Part shown: positions 57,252 to 64,000 of the stretch, one piece after another | Numbering within the stretch: the first letter of the stretch is position 1 | How the letters are laid out: every line of letters starts with the position of its first letter | Source of the DNA: Rhodanobacter thiooxydans | GTDB taxonomy: Bacteria; Pseudomonadota; Gammaproteobacteria; Xanthomonadales; Rhodanobacteraceae | Direction: 5' to 3' | Assembly (NCBI RefSeq): GCF_021545845.1 | Contig: NZ_CP088924.1 | Span: forward strand, 1-64,000 | DNA length: 64,000 nucleotides | Position numbers and translations under genes: made by a program | Notes under the pieces: model-generated | Told to the model about the DNA's origin: nothing | What the model saw: the letters and a program-made list of their open reading frames with translations, nothing else | Databases searched by the model: none

Positions 57252-58565
57252 ATGACCACCCTGATCGACTTCAACGCCATCGCCGCCAAAGTGGGGCAGC
57301 CCGCCGTCAACGATCCCAGCGCCTTCGCCTGCCTCGGCACCGTGGTCGGTAACGATCTGGTCGACGTCCTCAAGCTCGCCGACGCCGGCAACGAGCAAGG
57401 CGTGAAGTGGCTCACTCGCTACGTCACCGCGGCGCGCTTCCTTGAGTCGCTCTTTCGCATCGGCTTCGCCGACGCCGGCTTCCATCAGGCCTTCCGCGTG
57501 CTCATGCAGCACGGCCCGGAGCGCGTGCGCACGGTCGCCACGGCCGCGCTTCGCGGCGATGGCACGGCAAAGCGCGACATCAGCCAGTGGCTCCTGAACG
57601 CCGCTACCGGGGACGATCGGCCGTGGTCACCCTCCGCTTCCCGGCGTGGCACCGAAGGCCCGGGACCCGCCGCTGCGACTGGCACGGTAGCGGTGCTGTC
57701 GCGGCGCAACAGCGCCATGCCTGCCCCGAACAGCCCGACGGGCGAAGTACGCCGGTCTCCGCAAGCGGGTGCGCAGGACGCGCCCGCGGCACGGCGCCCC
57801 GAGCAGGGCCAGCAGCGGAGTGCCGAGGGACCGCGCCAGAACGGCCACCCTGGCCCCCTGGAGCGCCGCCCGGAGCCGGCCCGCGCGCCCGCTGCAGCCC
57901 GGCCGCAGTCCGCCTTCCGTCAGCCCGCCTCGCGCGACGAGGACACGAGCGGCCGTTCGTCGGCGCCGGCACCTCGCACCCCGCAACAGGGCGAACAGCG
58001 CGAGTACGACTCGACCCACGTCTACGGTGGTCGGGCCGCGCTCGAGTTCCAGGCCAGCACCACGAAGCGCGGAAAAGCGACGGTGCAGATCGATGCGGCC
58101 ACTGGTAGCAACAAGGTCTACAACTGGCACGACAAGATCGTCTTCCAGCTCACCAAGGTGGAGATGCAGCTCATGACCGCGCTGCTGTACGGCCACCTGC
58201 GCAAGCTCCACTTGTCCGGTCACGACGACAAGTGGCTCAACGTCGAGCATCAGGAAGGCCAGTACGCCGGCACCATCAAGTTCACCATGGGCAAGGGCAA
58301 GGCCGACGCATTCAAGCCGCGCACGGTGCAGCTGAGCTACGCCGACATGGGTGAGGTCCACAGCCTGTTCATCCGCCAGACGTCGACGCTGCTGAAAGTG
58401 GCTCCGATCTTGGTCGAGCGCGTGGTAAGGCAGGTGGCCACTTCCTACACCGCGGCACAGGAGGCGCGGGCCGGACAGGGCGGGGGAGCACAGGGCGGTA
58501 GCTACGGCGGCCGCCAGGGTCAGGATGGGCAAGGCGGTGCCAACCGTCGCTATGCCCACGGATAA
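57252..58565 (+). CDS. Hypothetical two-domain protein with disordered linker, 437 aa
   Basis: Residues about 1-115 form a helical domain (ADAGNEQGVKWLTRYVTAA), 120-250 are Pro/Ala/Arg/Gln-rich and disordered, and 250-390 form a folded domain (YGGRAALEFQAS, then KIVFQLTKVEMQL). The tail is Gly/Gln-rich with a basic end, which resembles single-strand DNA or RNA-binding proteins in composition. Not recognised. GAGG precedes the ATG. Confidence 0.65.
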   Translation: MTTLIDFNAIAAKVGQPAVNDPSAFACLGTVVGNDLVDVLKLADAGNEQGVKWLTRYVTAARFLESLFRIGFADAGFHQAFRVLMQHGPERVRTVATAALRGDGTAKRDISQWLLNAATGDDRPWSPSASRRGTEGPGPAAATGTVAVLSRRNSAMPAPNSPTGEVRRSPQAGAQDAPAARRPEQGQQRSAEGPRQNGHPGPLERRPEPARAPAAARPQSAFRQPASRDEDTSGRSSAPAPRTPQQGEQREYDSTHVYGGRAALEFQASTTKRGKATVQIDAATGSNKVYNWHDKIVFQLTKVEMQLMTALLYGHLRKLHLSGHDDKWLNVEHQEGQYAGTIKFTMGKGKADAFKPRTVQLSYADMGEVHSLFIRQTSTLLKVAPILVERVVRQVATSYTAAQEARAGQGGGAQGGSYGGRQGQDGQGGANRRYAHG

Positions 58566-58589
58566 CAGGCAAGAAGACAGGGAGTCCGA

Positions 58590-59072
58590 ATGAGTGGAAC
58601 CATCCTTACGATCCAGTCGTCCGCGGTGTCCTCCGCGGGCGGCGAGCTGCTGGCCAAGGCTCGGCGGATTGCTCGAGCCTTGGTCGAGTCGCTGGACACC
58701 GTGGAGCGGGCGCTGCGCGATGTCCACTTCCTGATGCTGACCACGAAGCAGGGCCATGCACGCTTCGTGCAGACCGTGCCCGACGTGATGGGCGTCGAGC
58801 GCATCCTCAATGCGATCGAAGGCGCCACGACTCGAAGGTATTGTGTGGTCGCCTGCGCGCCGGTCACCGAGGGTGATGGCGCCTGCATCCTGTTCCACCT
58901 GCAGGAGCCGAACGGGCACGCCGCTGTTCACATCGGCCAGCTGGTGACCACCCCGGACGGCCCGACGATCGACGCAACGACGATCCTCCAGCCAGGCCAC
59001 ACCGTGGCGCTGCCGTATTCCATCAGCGGCGCCACCGCCGCCGCCGCGCACGGCCTCGCCCGTCTCCACTGA
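58590..59072 (+). CDS. Hypothetical protein, 160 aa
   Basis: GGAG lies 8 bases before the ATG, 24 bases after the previous stop. The product is soluble, with a helical first half (LAKARRIARALVESLDTVE) and a strand-rich second half. Not recognised; probably cotranscribed with the 57252 gene. Confidence 0.65.
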   Translation: MSGTILTIQSSAVSSAGGELLAKARRIARALVESLDTVERALRDVHFLMLTTKQGHARFVQTVPDVMGVERILNAIEGATTRRYCVVACAPVTEGDGACILFHLQEPNGHAAVHIGQLVTTPDGPTIDATTILQPGHTVALPYSISGATAAAAHGLARLH

Positions 59073-59209
59073 GGGGCAGCCCTGAAACCCTGTAGGCCCG
59101 CCGCGAACAGCTCTCGGCCGGGGAAAACAGCCGCGCGGACCGGCGCATTTCAGCGCGCGGCTACCCCGAGCACGGGGCATTCTGCTTCCATGACTATGAG
59201 GACCACACC

Positions 59210-59743
59210 ATGACGTTCAGCCATAACTGCCTGACGGAGACCGAAGCGCAGGCCCAGTTGCGCCAACGTCTGGCGCAGCATCCAGACTACCCGCCAGCCG
59301 TCGGATCAATGTCCCGCAGCGCGTGTCTCGTCACGGCGGCCCTGGTGTGCTTCTTCGCCGGCAGCCTGTCTTTGTCCATGACGTCTGGTGAAGGGGCTGG
59401 CGTCTGGATCGGGATCACCCTCGTCGCCCCATCCATCATCCTGGCTGGGCTCGCCTGGAACCGGCACATGCTGGAGACAGATCCGGCAATCCGCCGGTAC
59501 GCCATCAAGGCCGAGTATCGGCAGGCCAGCAACGAGGATCTCGCATGGCTGCATGGTGTGGCGAAGCAGTACCCCGCCGTTGGCGACGCCGTGCGGTCTT
59601 GGTTGGGCGCCGGGAAGGGTATCCGCGAACGCGATCTCCGGGCGATTCGCGCGTATACGGTCAAACAGGAACCCATCGTTGCTCGGCGCGAGCTATTGCA
59701 GAAGCTCCGTAGCGAGGTGGGCGCGCCCGACCCCGCAACCTGA
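59210..59743 (+). CDS. Two-helix membrane protein, paralogue 1
   Basis: The 177-residue product begins MTFSHNCL, has two membrane helices at about residues 40-58 and 65-85, then a cytoplasmic helical domain (about 95-170) with LAWLHGVAKQYP and RDLRAIRAYTVKQ. It is clearly related over its whole length to the next gene (HPD-PP-VG near 25, A-V-RSWL, IRxRDIRAIRA, VKxxPxVxRxxLLQxLR), so the two arose by tandem duplication. Function unknown; they could form a hetero-oligomer. Confidence 0.75.
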   Translation: MTFSHNCLTETEAQAQLRQRLAQHPDYPPAVGSMSRSACLVTAALVCFFAGSLSLSMTSGEGAGVWIGITLVAPSIILAGLAWNRHMLETDPAIRRYAIKAEYRQASNEDLAWLHGVAKQYPAVGDAVRSWLGAGKGIRERDLRAIRAYTVKQEPIVARRELLQKLRSEVGAPDPAT

Positions 59744-59844
59744 CGGGCGAGTGGGGCAGACCCATCCGAAGTAGCACGTCATGTCGACCAATGCTTGTCG
59801 CGCGTGCCCTGCATCTCCGCAAAATGGTTACGAGGAATCTCCTG

Positions 59845-60381
59845 ATGACTTTCGATCACCAGTGTTTCAGCCACGAACAGGCGGCCGCCGACAAGGACCG
59901 TCGCCTGTCGGCCCACCCCGACCTCCCGCCAGTCGTCGGCCGCTTGAAGCTGAGTAGTTTCCTTGGAATGGTCGCTGTAAATCTCATCGCGGCAGGCTTC
60001 ATCGTAGCCCGCAGCTCGACGGATGAAACAGATATGCAGTGGATCGGAGCCACCGTCGCCGTAATCGGCATGTGCGTGGTGGCGGGCGCCTTGAATCGAT
60101 GGGTCCGCGAGCAAGATCCGGCGATCCAGCGCGCGCGCGTAGAGGATGACTTCCGCAAAGCGGATAACGGCGACCTGGAGTGGTTGCAGACCGCTGTCGC
60201 TCGCTACCCATTGATCGCAGACACGGTGCGGTCGTGGCTGCAGGAGGACAAGGTCATCCGGCAGCGAGACATCCGCGCCATCCGCGCATTCACCGTCAAG
60301 CATGATCCGGTGGTTACGCGCCAGAAGCTGCTTCAGCAGTTGCGCGTTGCCGATGGTTCGTCGACCGCCCAGAACGCCTGA
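59845..60381 (+). CDS. Two-helix membrane protein, paralogue 2
   Basis: The 178-residue product begins MTFDHQCF and matches the previous gene in length, topology and sequence pattern (two membrane helices at about residues 40-58 and 68-88; C-terminal RDIRAIRAFTVKH). GAGG lies 9 bases before ATG 59845; an in-frame start 54 bases upstream lacks support. The pair stands between unknown genes, with no evident operon partner. Confidence 0.75.
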   Translation: MTFDHQCFSHEQAAADKDRRLSAHPDLPPVVGRLKLSSFLGMVAVNLIAAGFIVARSSTDETDMQWIGATVAVIGMCVVAGALNRWVREQDPAIQRARVEDDFRKADNGDLEWLQTAVARYPLIADTVRSWLQEDKVIRQRDIRAIRAFTVKHDPVVTRQKLLQQLRVADGSSTAQNA

Positions 60382-60478
60382 CAACCCGTGTCCCGGGCGG
60401 GCAGCGCCGCGTCGCGCGGAGCCGTAGGCAGCGCTGCCATGGGCACATCCATAACCAATCCATGACAGGCAAGACCCG

Positions 60479-61420
60479 GTGAATGACGCTTCAGCCGATC
60501 TGCGCGGGCAGCCCAGCTCCGATATTGCCCCCGGGGTCGCGCGCCCTGAGAGCAACGGTCTGTGCGCGCTGGCCACGTCCCTCGACGCTCTTTATCTCGC
60601 GCATCTCGATCGCCTCCAAGCCGCCGCGGAGAACGCCATCGCGCTGGTGGGAACGCTGAGCGGGCTGGGATACCTTCCCGGCCAGACGGCCATGCTCAAC
60701 AACGCCCTCGAACGCACCGCGTCGGCTCAGGACATCTTTCGCCAGCTTGCCGCGCTGCTGATGCTCCGGGCGCGCCCCGAGCTCGACCCGATGGGCGCTA
60801 AGGCCAGCGTCCCGGTCGAGGACCTGATCGACTGGACGACCCAGCCTCCGCGCCACACGCTCGGCGCGCTCGATCACGCACTTCAGAAAATCCGCTACGC
60901 GCGGGGCCACTCTCTCGGAGAGTTCCTCCGCCGGGTGATCGTCCGCCTCACGCCCGAGAGCGTCCCGGACGACGCACGAAAGCAAGCGGCCGAAGAATTG
61001 ATCGTCAGCGTCGGCATGCGCATGCCGACCGCCTGGGTTCTGTCCCACGGCCCCAGTGACTTCGGCACTGTGGTCTATTCCCACCTCACGCGACAGGACC
61101 AGGAAATGCCGTGGCACTTGACGCCTGCGCAAGTGGCCAGCATCGACCGTGCGCTGATCTCGCTCGCCACGATGTGTGCCGTGTGCGGGCAGGCGCCCCA
61201 CGCCGTAAGCCTGCAGGAAGCCGGTGGCGCCGTGGTGAAGCGACTGCGCTACATGACCAAGCAGTACGGCGACGGCGACTTGCACGCCATTGGAACCGCG
61301 GTGCGGCTGGTGCTCCACCGTGACCGGATCGCCTTCCACCTCGCCCCAGAGGTCTGGGCCGTCGCACGTCGCGTCCTGCAACAGCACGTGGCCGGCATTG
61401 AGCTGGTGGCGTCGCGGTGA
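60479..61420 (+). CDS. Hypothetical protein, 313 aa
   Basis: Not recognised. A GTG start at 60479 gives a soluble helical protein: hydrophobic helical segments near 40-100 (LYLAHLDRLQAAAENAI), a basic segment RKQAAEELI near 165 and a C-terminal helix bundle. No signal or membrane segment. The ribosome site is weak, so a downstream start is possible. Confidence 0.6.
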   Translation: MNDASADLRGQPSSDIAPGVARPESNGLCALATSLDALYLAHLDRLQAAAENAIALVGTLSGLGYLPGQTAMLNNALERTASAQDIFRQLAALLMLRARPELDPMGAKASVPVEDLIDWTTQPPRHTLGALDHALQKIRYARGHSLGEFLRRVIVRLTPESVPDDARKQAAEELIVSVGMRMPTAWVLSHGPSDFGTVVYSHLTRQDQEMPWHLTPAQVASIDRALISLATMCAVCGQAPHAVSLQEAGGAVVKRLRYMTKQYGDGDLHAIGTAVRLVLHRDRIAFHLAPEVWAVARRVLQQHVAGIELVASR

Positions 61421-61488
61421 CGGACCGCGGCTCCCGTGCGGACCGGCAGGCCACTCCCCATCCATCCATCGAGCCAGGAGGCTTGACC

Positions 61489-61833
61489 ATGTCAGAGAAG
61501 AATCACAGCTGGATCGCGCAGCTACTGATGGGCGCCGGCACCGTGGGGATCATTCTCACGCCTGTCCTCGGCCTTGCGGCCGTCACGAAGCATTAGGGCC
61601 TTGCTGGACTCGCCGTTGCAGGCGCCTCCATCGCAACCCTCGCGCGGTTGATATTCTGGGTGCTACTGCCCGCGCCAGTGGCGAACAAGACCTGCGGCCT
61701 TGAGTCCTTCGAGTGCACCTACGCAGAGCTGGCCGCCACATACAGTCACGTGCCCTGGACGGGCATCCTCATCGTCTGCTGGACGGTCGCCGGGGTCAGC
61801 GTTGCCCTGACTCTCATCGCCCCTCGCCGGTAG
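61489..61833 (+). pseudogene. Membrane protein gene interrupted by an in-frame amber codon
   Basis: ATG 61489 (ribosome site AGGAGG) opens a frame that stops at TAG 61594-61596 after 35 residues. The same frame then continues without interruption to TAG 61831-61833. Together the two parts encode a small protein with three hydrophobic segments (WIAQLLMGAGTVGIIL, then LAGLAVAGASIATL and a C-terminal GILIVCWTVAGVSVALTL). A CAG-to-TAG change would explain the stop. Alternatives are amber read-through or restart at TTG 61648. The last 61 codons alone are also a membrane protein. Confidence 0.65.
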
Positions 61834-61947
61834 TCTTCCAAGGAGCGAGAGGCGGGCAGCCAGCGACGGGGCTGCGTTGCCGCCGCGAAGTCAATTTGGA
61901 GAGCTTCAGGCGGCCCCGCGGGAGCGTTTGGTGACCAGCGAAACGTC

Positions 61948-63387
61948 ATGCAGGGTGGAAGGGTCGAAACAACCGCAGAGCCCATGAACGCACAGCTGCA
62001 GGATCAACCCTTCTCCTATGAGGAGCCGCCCAGAGGGCTCCGCGTACCCCCTAACTCACGCGAAGCTGAGCAGGCGGTCATTGGCGGCCTGCTGCTGAGC
62101 ACCGAGGCGCTGGATACGATCGCCGGCGTCGTGTCGGCCGACGACTTCTACAGCCGCGACCACCGCATCCTTTTCGAGGCCATCGTCGACCTCAACGAGC
62201 AAGGCGCGCCGGCCGACGCGGTCACGCTCTCCGACTGGCTTGGTCGACACCAGCATGCTCGGGGCATCGAACCCAGCTACGTCATTCACCTGGCGAACAT
62301 CACGCCCAGCGCCGCGAACATCGTCGCCTATGCGCAGATCGTGCGCGACAAGGCCACACTGCGGCGCCTGGCCGACGTGAGCACCAAGATCACCCAGGAC
62401 GCTCTCGCGCCCTATGCCGCCGATGCCGAGGAGATCGTCCAGCAGGCCGAACAGGCCATTTTCAAGATCGCTGAAGGGAACGCCACAGGCAGGAAGGAGA
62501 TCCACAGTTCCACGGATGTCTCGAGAGCTGCCTTCCAGGTCCTCGTGCACCGCTACGAAAACCGCGGCCAACTCACGGGCGTCGCCACCGGCTTTGCCGA
62601 TCTGGACAAGCTGACGGCCGGCCTGCAACCCAGTGACCTCGTGATCGTCGCGGCGCGCCCCTCCATGGGCAAGACGGCCTTCGCGCTCAATGTCGCCGAG
62701 TCCGCGGCCGTCACGAGCAAACGAGCCGTTGTGGTCTTCTCGATGGAGATGTCTGCGTCGCAGCTTGGCCTGCGCCTGATCTCATCCATGGGCCGGATCG
62801 ATGCGCAGCACCTGCGTACGGGCGACTTGGCCGAGGAGGACTGGCCCCGCGTCACTGAGGCTGTGAACAAGCTCACCAGCGCCAAGATCTTCATCGACGA
62901 CACGCCATCGCTATCGCCGGGCGAGCTGCGATCGCGCGCACGCCGGCTCCACCGCGAACAGGGCGGCTTGGCGCTCATCGTCATCGACTACCTGCAGCTG
63001 ATGCAGGTGCCCGGCAACTCGGAGAATCGCGCGACCGAGATTTCGGAGATCTCCCGCAGCCTCAAGGCGCTGGCCAAGGAACTGAACGTGCCCGTGGTGG
63101 CCCTGTCCCAGCTCAACCGCTCGCTGGAGCAGCGAGCCGATAAGCGGCCGGTCATGTCTGACCTGCGCGAGTCTGGTGCGATCGAGCAGGATGCGGACCT
63201 GATCATGTTCATCTACCGGGACGAGTACTACAACCGCGACTCCGAGGACAAAGGGTTTGCGGAAGTGATCGTAGGCAAGCAGCGCAACGGCCCGACGGAT
63301 ACGGTGAAACTCGCATTCCTGGGGAGATACACTCGCTTTGAGAATGCGCATCGCGGCGCTGAGGACACATTCACCGCCGGCTTCTGA
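61948..63387 (+). CDS. dnaB: Replicative DNA helicase DnaB
   Basis: The 479-residue product has an N-terminal DnaB domain (about residues 30-140, PPNSREAEQAVIGGLLLS) and the RecA-type helicase domain with Walker A ARPSMGKTAFALN near 236, Walker B ALIVIDYLQLM near 342, LSQLNRSLEQRADKRP near 385 and the arginine-finger region SGAIEQDAD near 410. It unwinds forks 5'-3' and recruits primase. ATG 61984 is an alternative start giving 467 residues. On this element it may replace or supplement the host DnaB, in line with the primase gene at 51263. Confidence 0.93.
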   Translation: MQGGRVETTAEPMNAQLQDQPFSYEEPPRGLRVPPNSREAEQAVIGGLLLSTEALDTIAGVVSADDFYSRDHRILFEAIVDLNEQGAPADAVTLSDWLGRHQHARGIEPSYVIHLANITPSAANIVAYAQIVRDKATLRRLADVSTKITQDALAPYAADAEEIVQQAEQAIFKIAEGNATGRKEIHSSTDVSRAAFQVLVHRYENRGQLTGVATGFADLDKLTAGLQPSDLVIVAARPSMGKTAFALNVAESAAVTSKRAVVVFSMEMSASQLGLRLISSMGRIDAQHLRTGDLAEEDWPRVTEAVNKLTSAKIFIDDTPSLSPGELRSRARRLHREQGGLALIVIDYLQLMQVPGNSENRATEISEISRSLKALAKELNVPVVALSQLNRSLEQRADKRPVMSDLRESGAIEQDADLIMFIYRDEYYNRDSEDKGFAEVIVGKQRNGPTDTVKLAFLGRYTRFENAHRGAEDTFTAGF

Positions 63388-63428
63388 GCGAATCCCCGGC
63401 ATCGTCACGCCAATGGAGAACACATGAC

Positions 63429-63653
63429 ATGGACAAACGCACCGGCGTCCGCATGATTCGTACGCTCCTTGGGGTGTGCGTCGCAGGGCCCTTACTCGTC
63501 GGGGCCTTCGCCGCACCGCGTGTACGGGCCGGACAACAACTCGCAACCGAGGTCATCGGCCGCACACTCGCATGGAAGGTTGGTCCGGCCGGCTTTAACG
63601 TGTCGGTCACAGGTGCAGCGCAGGTCGACCATCGGAGGGGAACGACCGCATGA
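63429..63653 (+). CDS. Small secreted protein, 74 aa
   Basis: ATG 63429 has GGAG 10 bases upstream. The product has an N-terminal signal-like helix (about residues 9-35, LLGVCVAGPLLVGAFAAP) followed by a short polar domain. Its stop overlaps the next start (ATGA). Not recognised. Confidence 0.55.
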   Translation: MDKRTGVRMIRTLLGVCVAGPLLVGAFAAPRVRAGQQLATEVIGRTLAWKVGPAGFNVSVTGAAQVDHRRGTTA

Positions 63654-64000
63654 AGACACCAATGACCTTCGAGGAGGTATACGAGCTTGTCGGCCTGTCG
63701 ATCGACCTCCGCTTGCGCGAAGCCGTTGGCAACGCCCCGCCGTTGAGCGACCACGACGCATGGTTGATTGACCGCACTTCCCACCCTTTCGTTGTCCTCA
63801 ATGATCAAGTTGCAGACGGCATGAGGCGTGCTGGGAGGCGTGGGCGTTCGACCGGGCAGGATCTGCGCGAGTCTCCGTTCTGGCCGCTCCTTGAGCACCG
63901 CTCCAGCTACGTTGAGGCCTACGAGCGGTTGCGCCCCATCGACGTAGACCAGATCTCGTGCGACGTGATTCACGAGCACCTGGTGAATCGCGGGAACACG
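63650..64000 (+). CDS. Hypothetical protein, 5' part, cut by the window end
   Basis: ATG 63650 with GGAGGGG upstream overlaps the previous stop by 4 bases. The frame stays open for 117 codons to the last base, so the gene continues beyond the window. The visible part is soluble, starts MKTPMTFEEVYELVGL and contains a charged helix DLRLREAVG. Not recognised. Confidence 0.6.
   Translation, partial: MKTPMTFEEVYELVGLSIDLRLREAVGNAPPLSDHDAWLIDRTSHPFVVLNDQVADGMRRAGRRGRSTGQDLRESPFWPLLEHRSSYVEAYERLRPIDVDQISCDVIHEHLVNRGNT

Noticed and set aside
1-64000. CRISPR arrays
   Set aside because: No regularly spaced direct repeats were seen. The Cas4-like cysteine pattern at 37105 is shared with AddB-type nucleases and there are no cas neighbours.
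1-64000. tRNA and rRNA genes
   Set aside because: Intergenic hairpins were checked for cloverleaf or TTCRANNC-type signals; none fits. The pseudoknot elements are too short and lack a T-loop sequence.

Overview
The window is GC-rich proteobacterial DNA with almost all genes on the + strand, tightly packed and with few recognisable chromosomal housekeeping genes. A MobH-type relaxase, a TraD coupling protein, a DUF4400 protein, TraT, a VirB1-like transglycosylase, a PRTRC cassette and a full set of DNA-processing enzymes (two SSB-like proteins, RecJ-, RecG- and UvrD-like proteins, ligase, Toprim primase, DnaB, HU, dNMP kinase) mark it as part of a large conjugative plasmid or integrative conjugative element. 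The host is probably a gamma- or betaproteobacterium (Xanthomonadales, Pseudomonas or Burkholderiales type); the sequence alone does not settle which. No rRNA, tRNA, CRISPR array or insertion sequence was seen.

Layout. 1-5.4 kb: TonB-like protein, transglycosylase, HU-like protein, RecJ-like DHH protein and small unknowns. 5.4-9.8 kb: a mostly minus-strand block with an unknown protein and a two-component pair whose kinase has a CqsS-type (CAI-1 receptor) sensor domain, plus a secreted or anchored nuclease. 9.9-14.5 kb: an adenine-methyltransferase/SNF2-helicase fusion and a WGR-domain DNA ligase. 14.5-19 kb: the PRTRC operon E-C-F-B-A-ThiF with overlapping genes. 19-25.4 kb: SSB, RecG-like helicase, Sel1 protein, TraT and an isolated P-loop ATPase with its own operator-like repeats. 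25.4-31.4 kb: relaxase, TraD, an unknown and DUF4400. 31.5-34 kb: minus-strand UvrD-like helicase and a DUF1845-like protein. 34-54.5 kb: a rightward series of about 20 genes, mostly of unknown function, that includes an SSB-like protein, an Fe-S nuclease, a GHKL ATPase, a MoxR/DUF3150/metallo-VWA cassette, a Toprim primase and a dNMP kinase. 54.6-64 kb: a second UvrD-like helicase, unknowns including a tandem paralogous pair, an amber-interrupted membrane gene, DnaB and a gene cut by the window end.

The most unusual signal lies between the genes of the 34-54 kb region. Three genes are preceded by a leader with two hairpins whose loops are complementary (GTGCC and GGCAC), the stems varying in sequence but keeping their pairing. 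Three others (upstream of 41774, 45164 and 48066) carry a separate element: a 6-bp hairpin followed by an H-type pseudoknot in which both helices change by compensatory substitutions around an invariant CACAG spacer. Between the pseudoknot and the start codon lies a CACCACC stretch and a two-tier helix whose 3' arm can alternatively pair with or beside the Shine-Dalgarno sequence. These look like families of cis-regulatory RNAs built from repeated modules.

Functionally, the window combines transfer initiation (relaxase, coupling protein, transglycosylase, TraT), autonomous DNA metabolism, a PRTRC cassette with E1-like and JAMM-like components that resembles a ubiquitin-like modification system, and a possible quorum-sensing input. 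Assignments rest on motifs read by eye; no database search was run.
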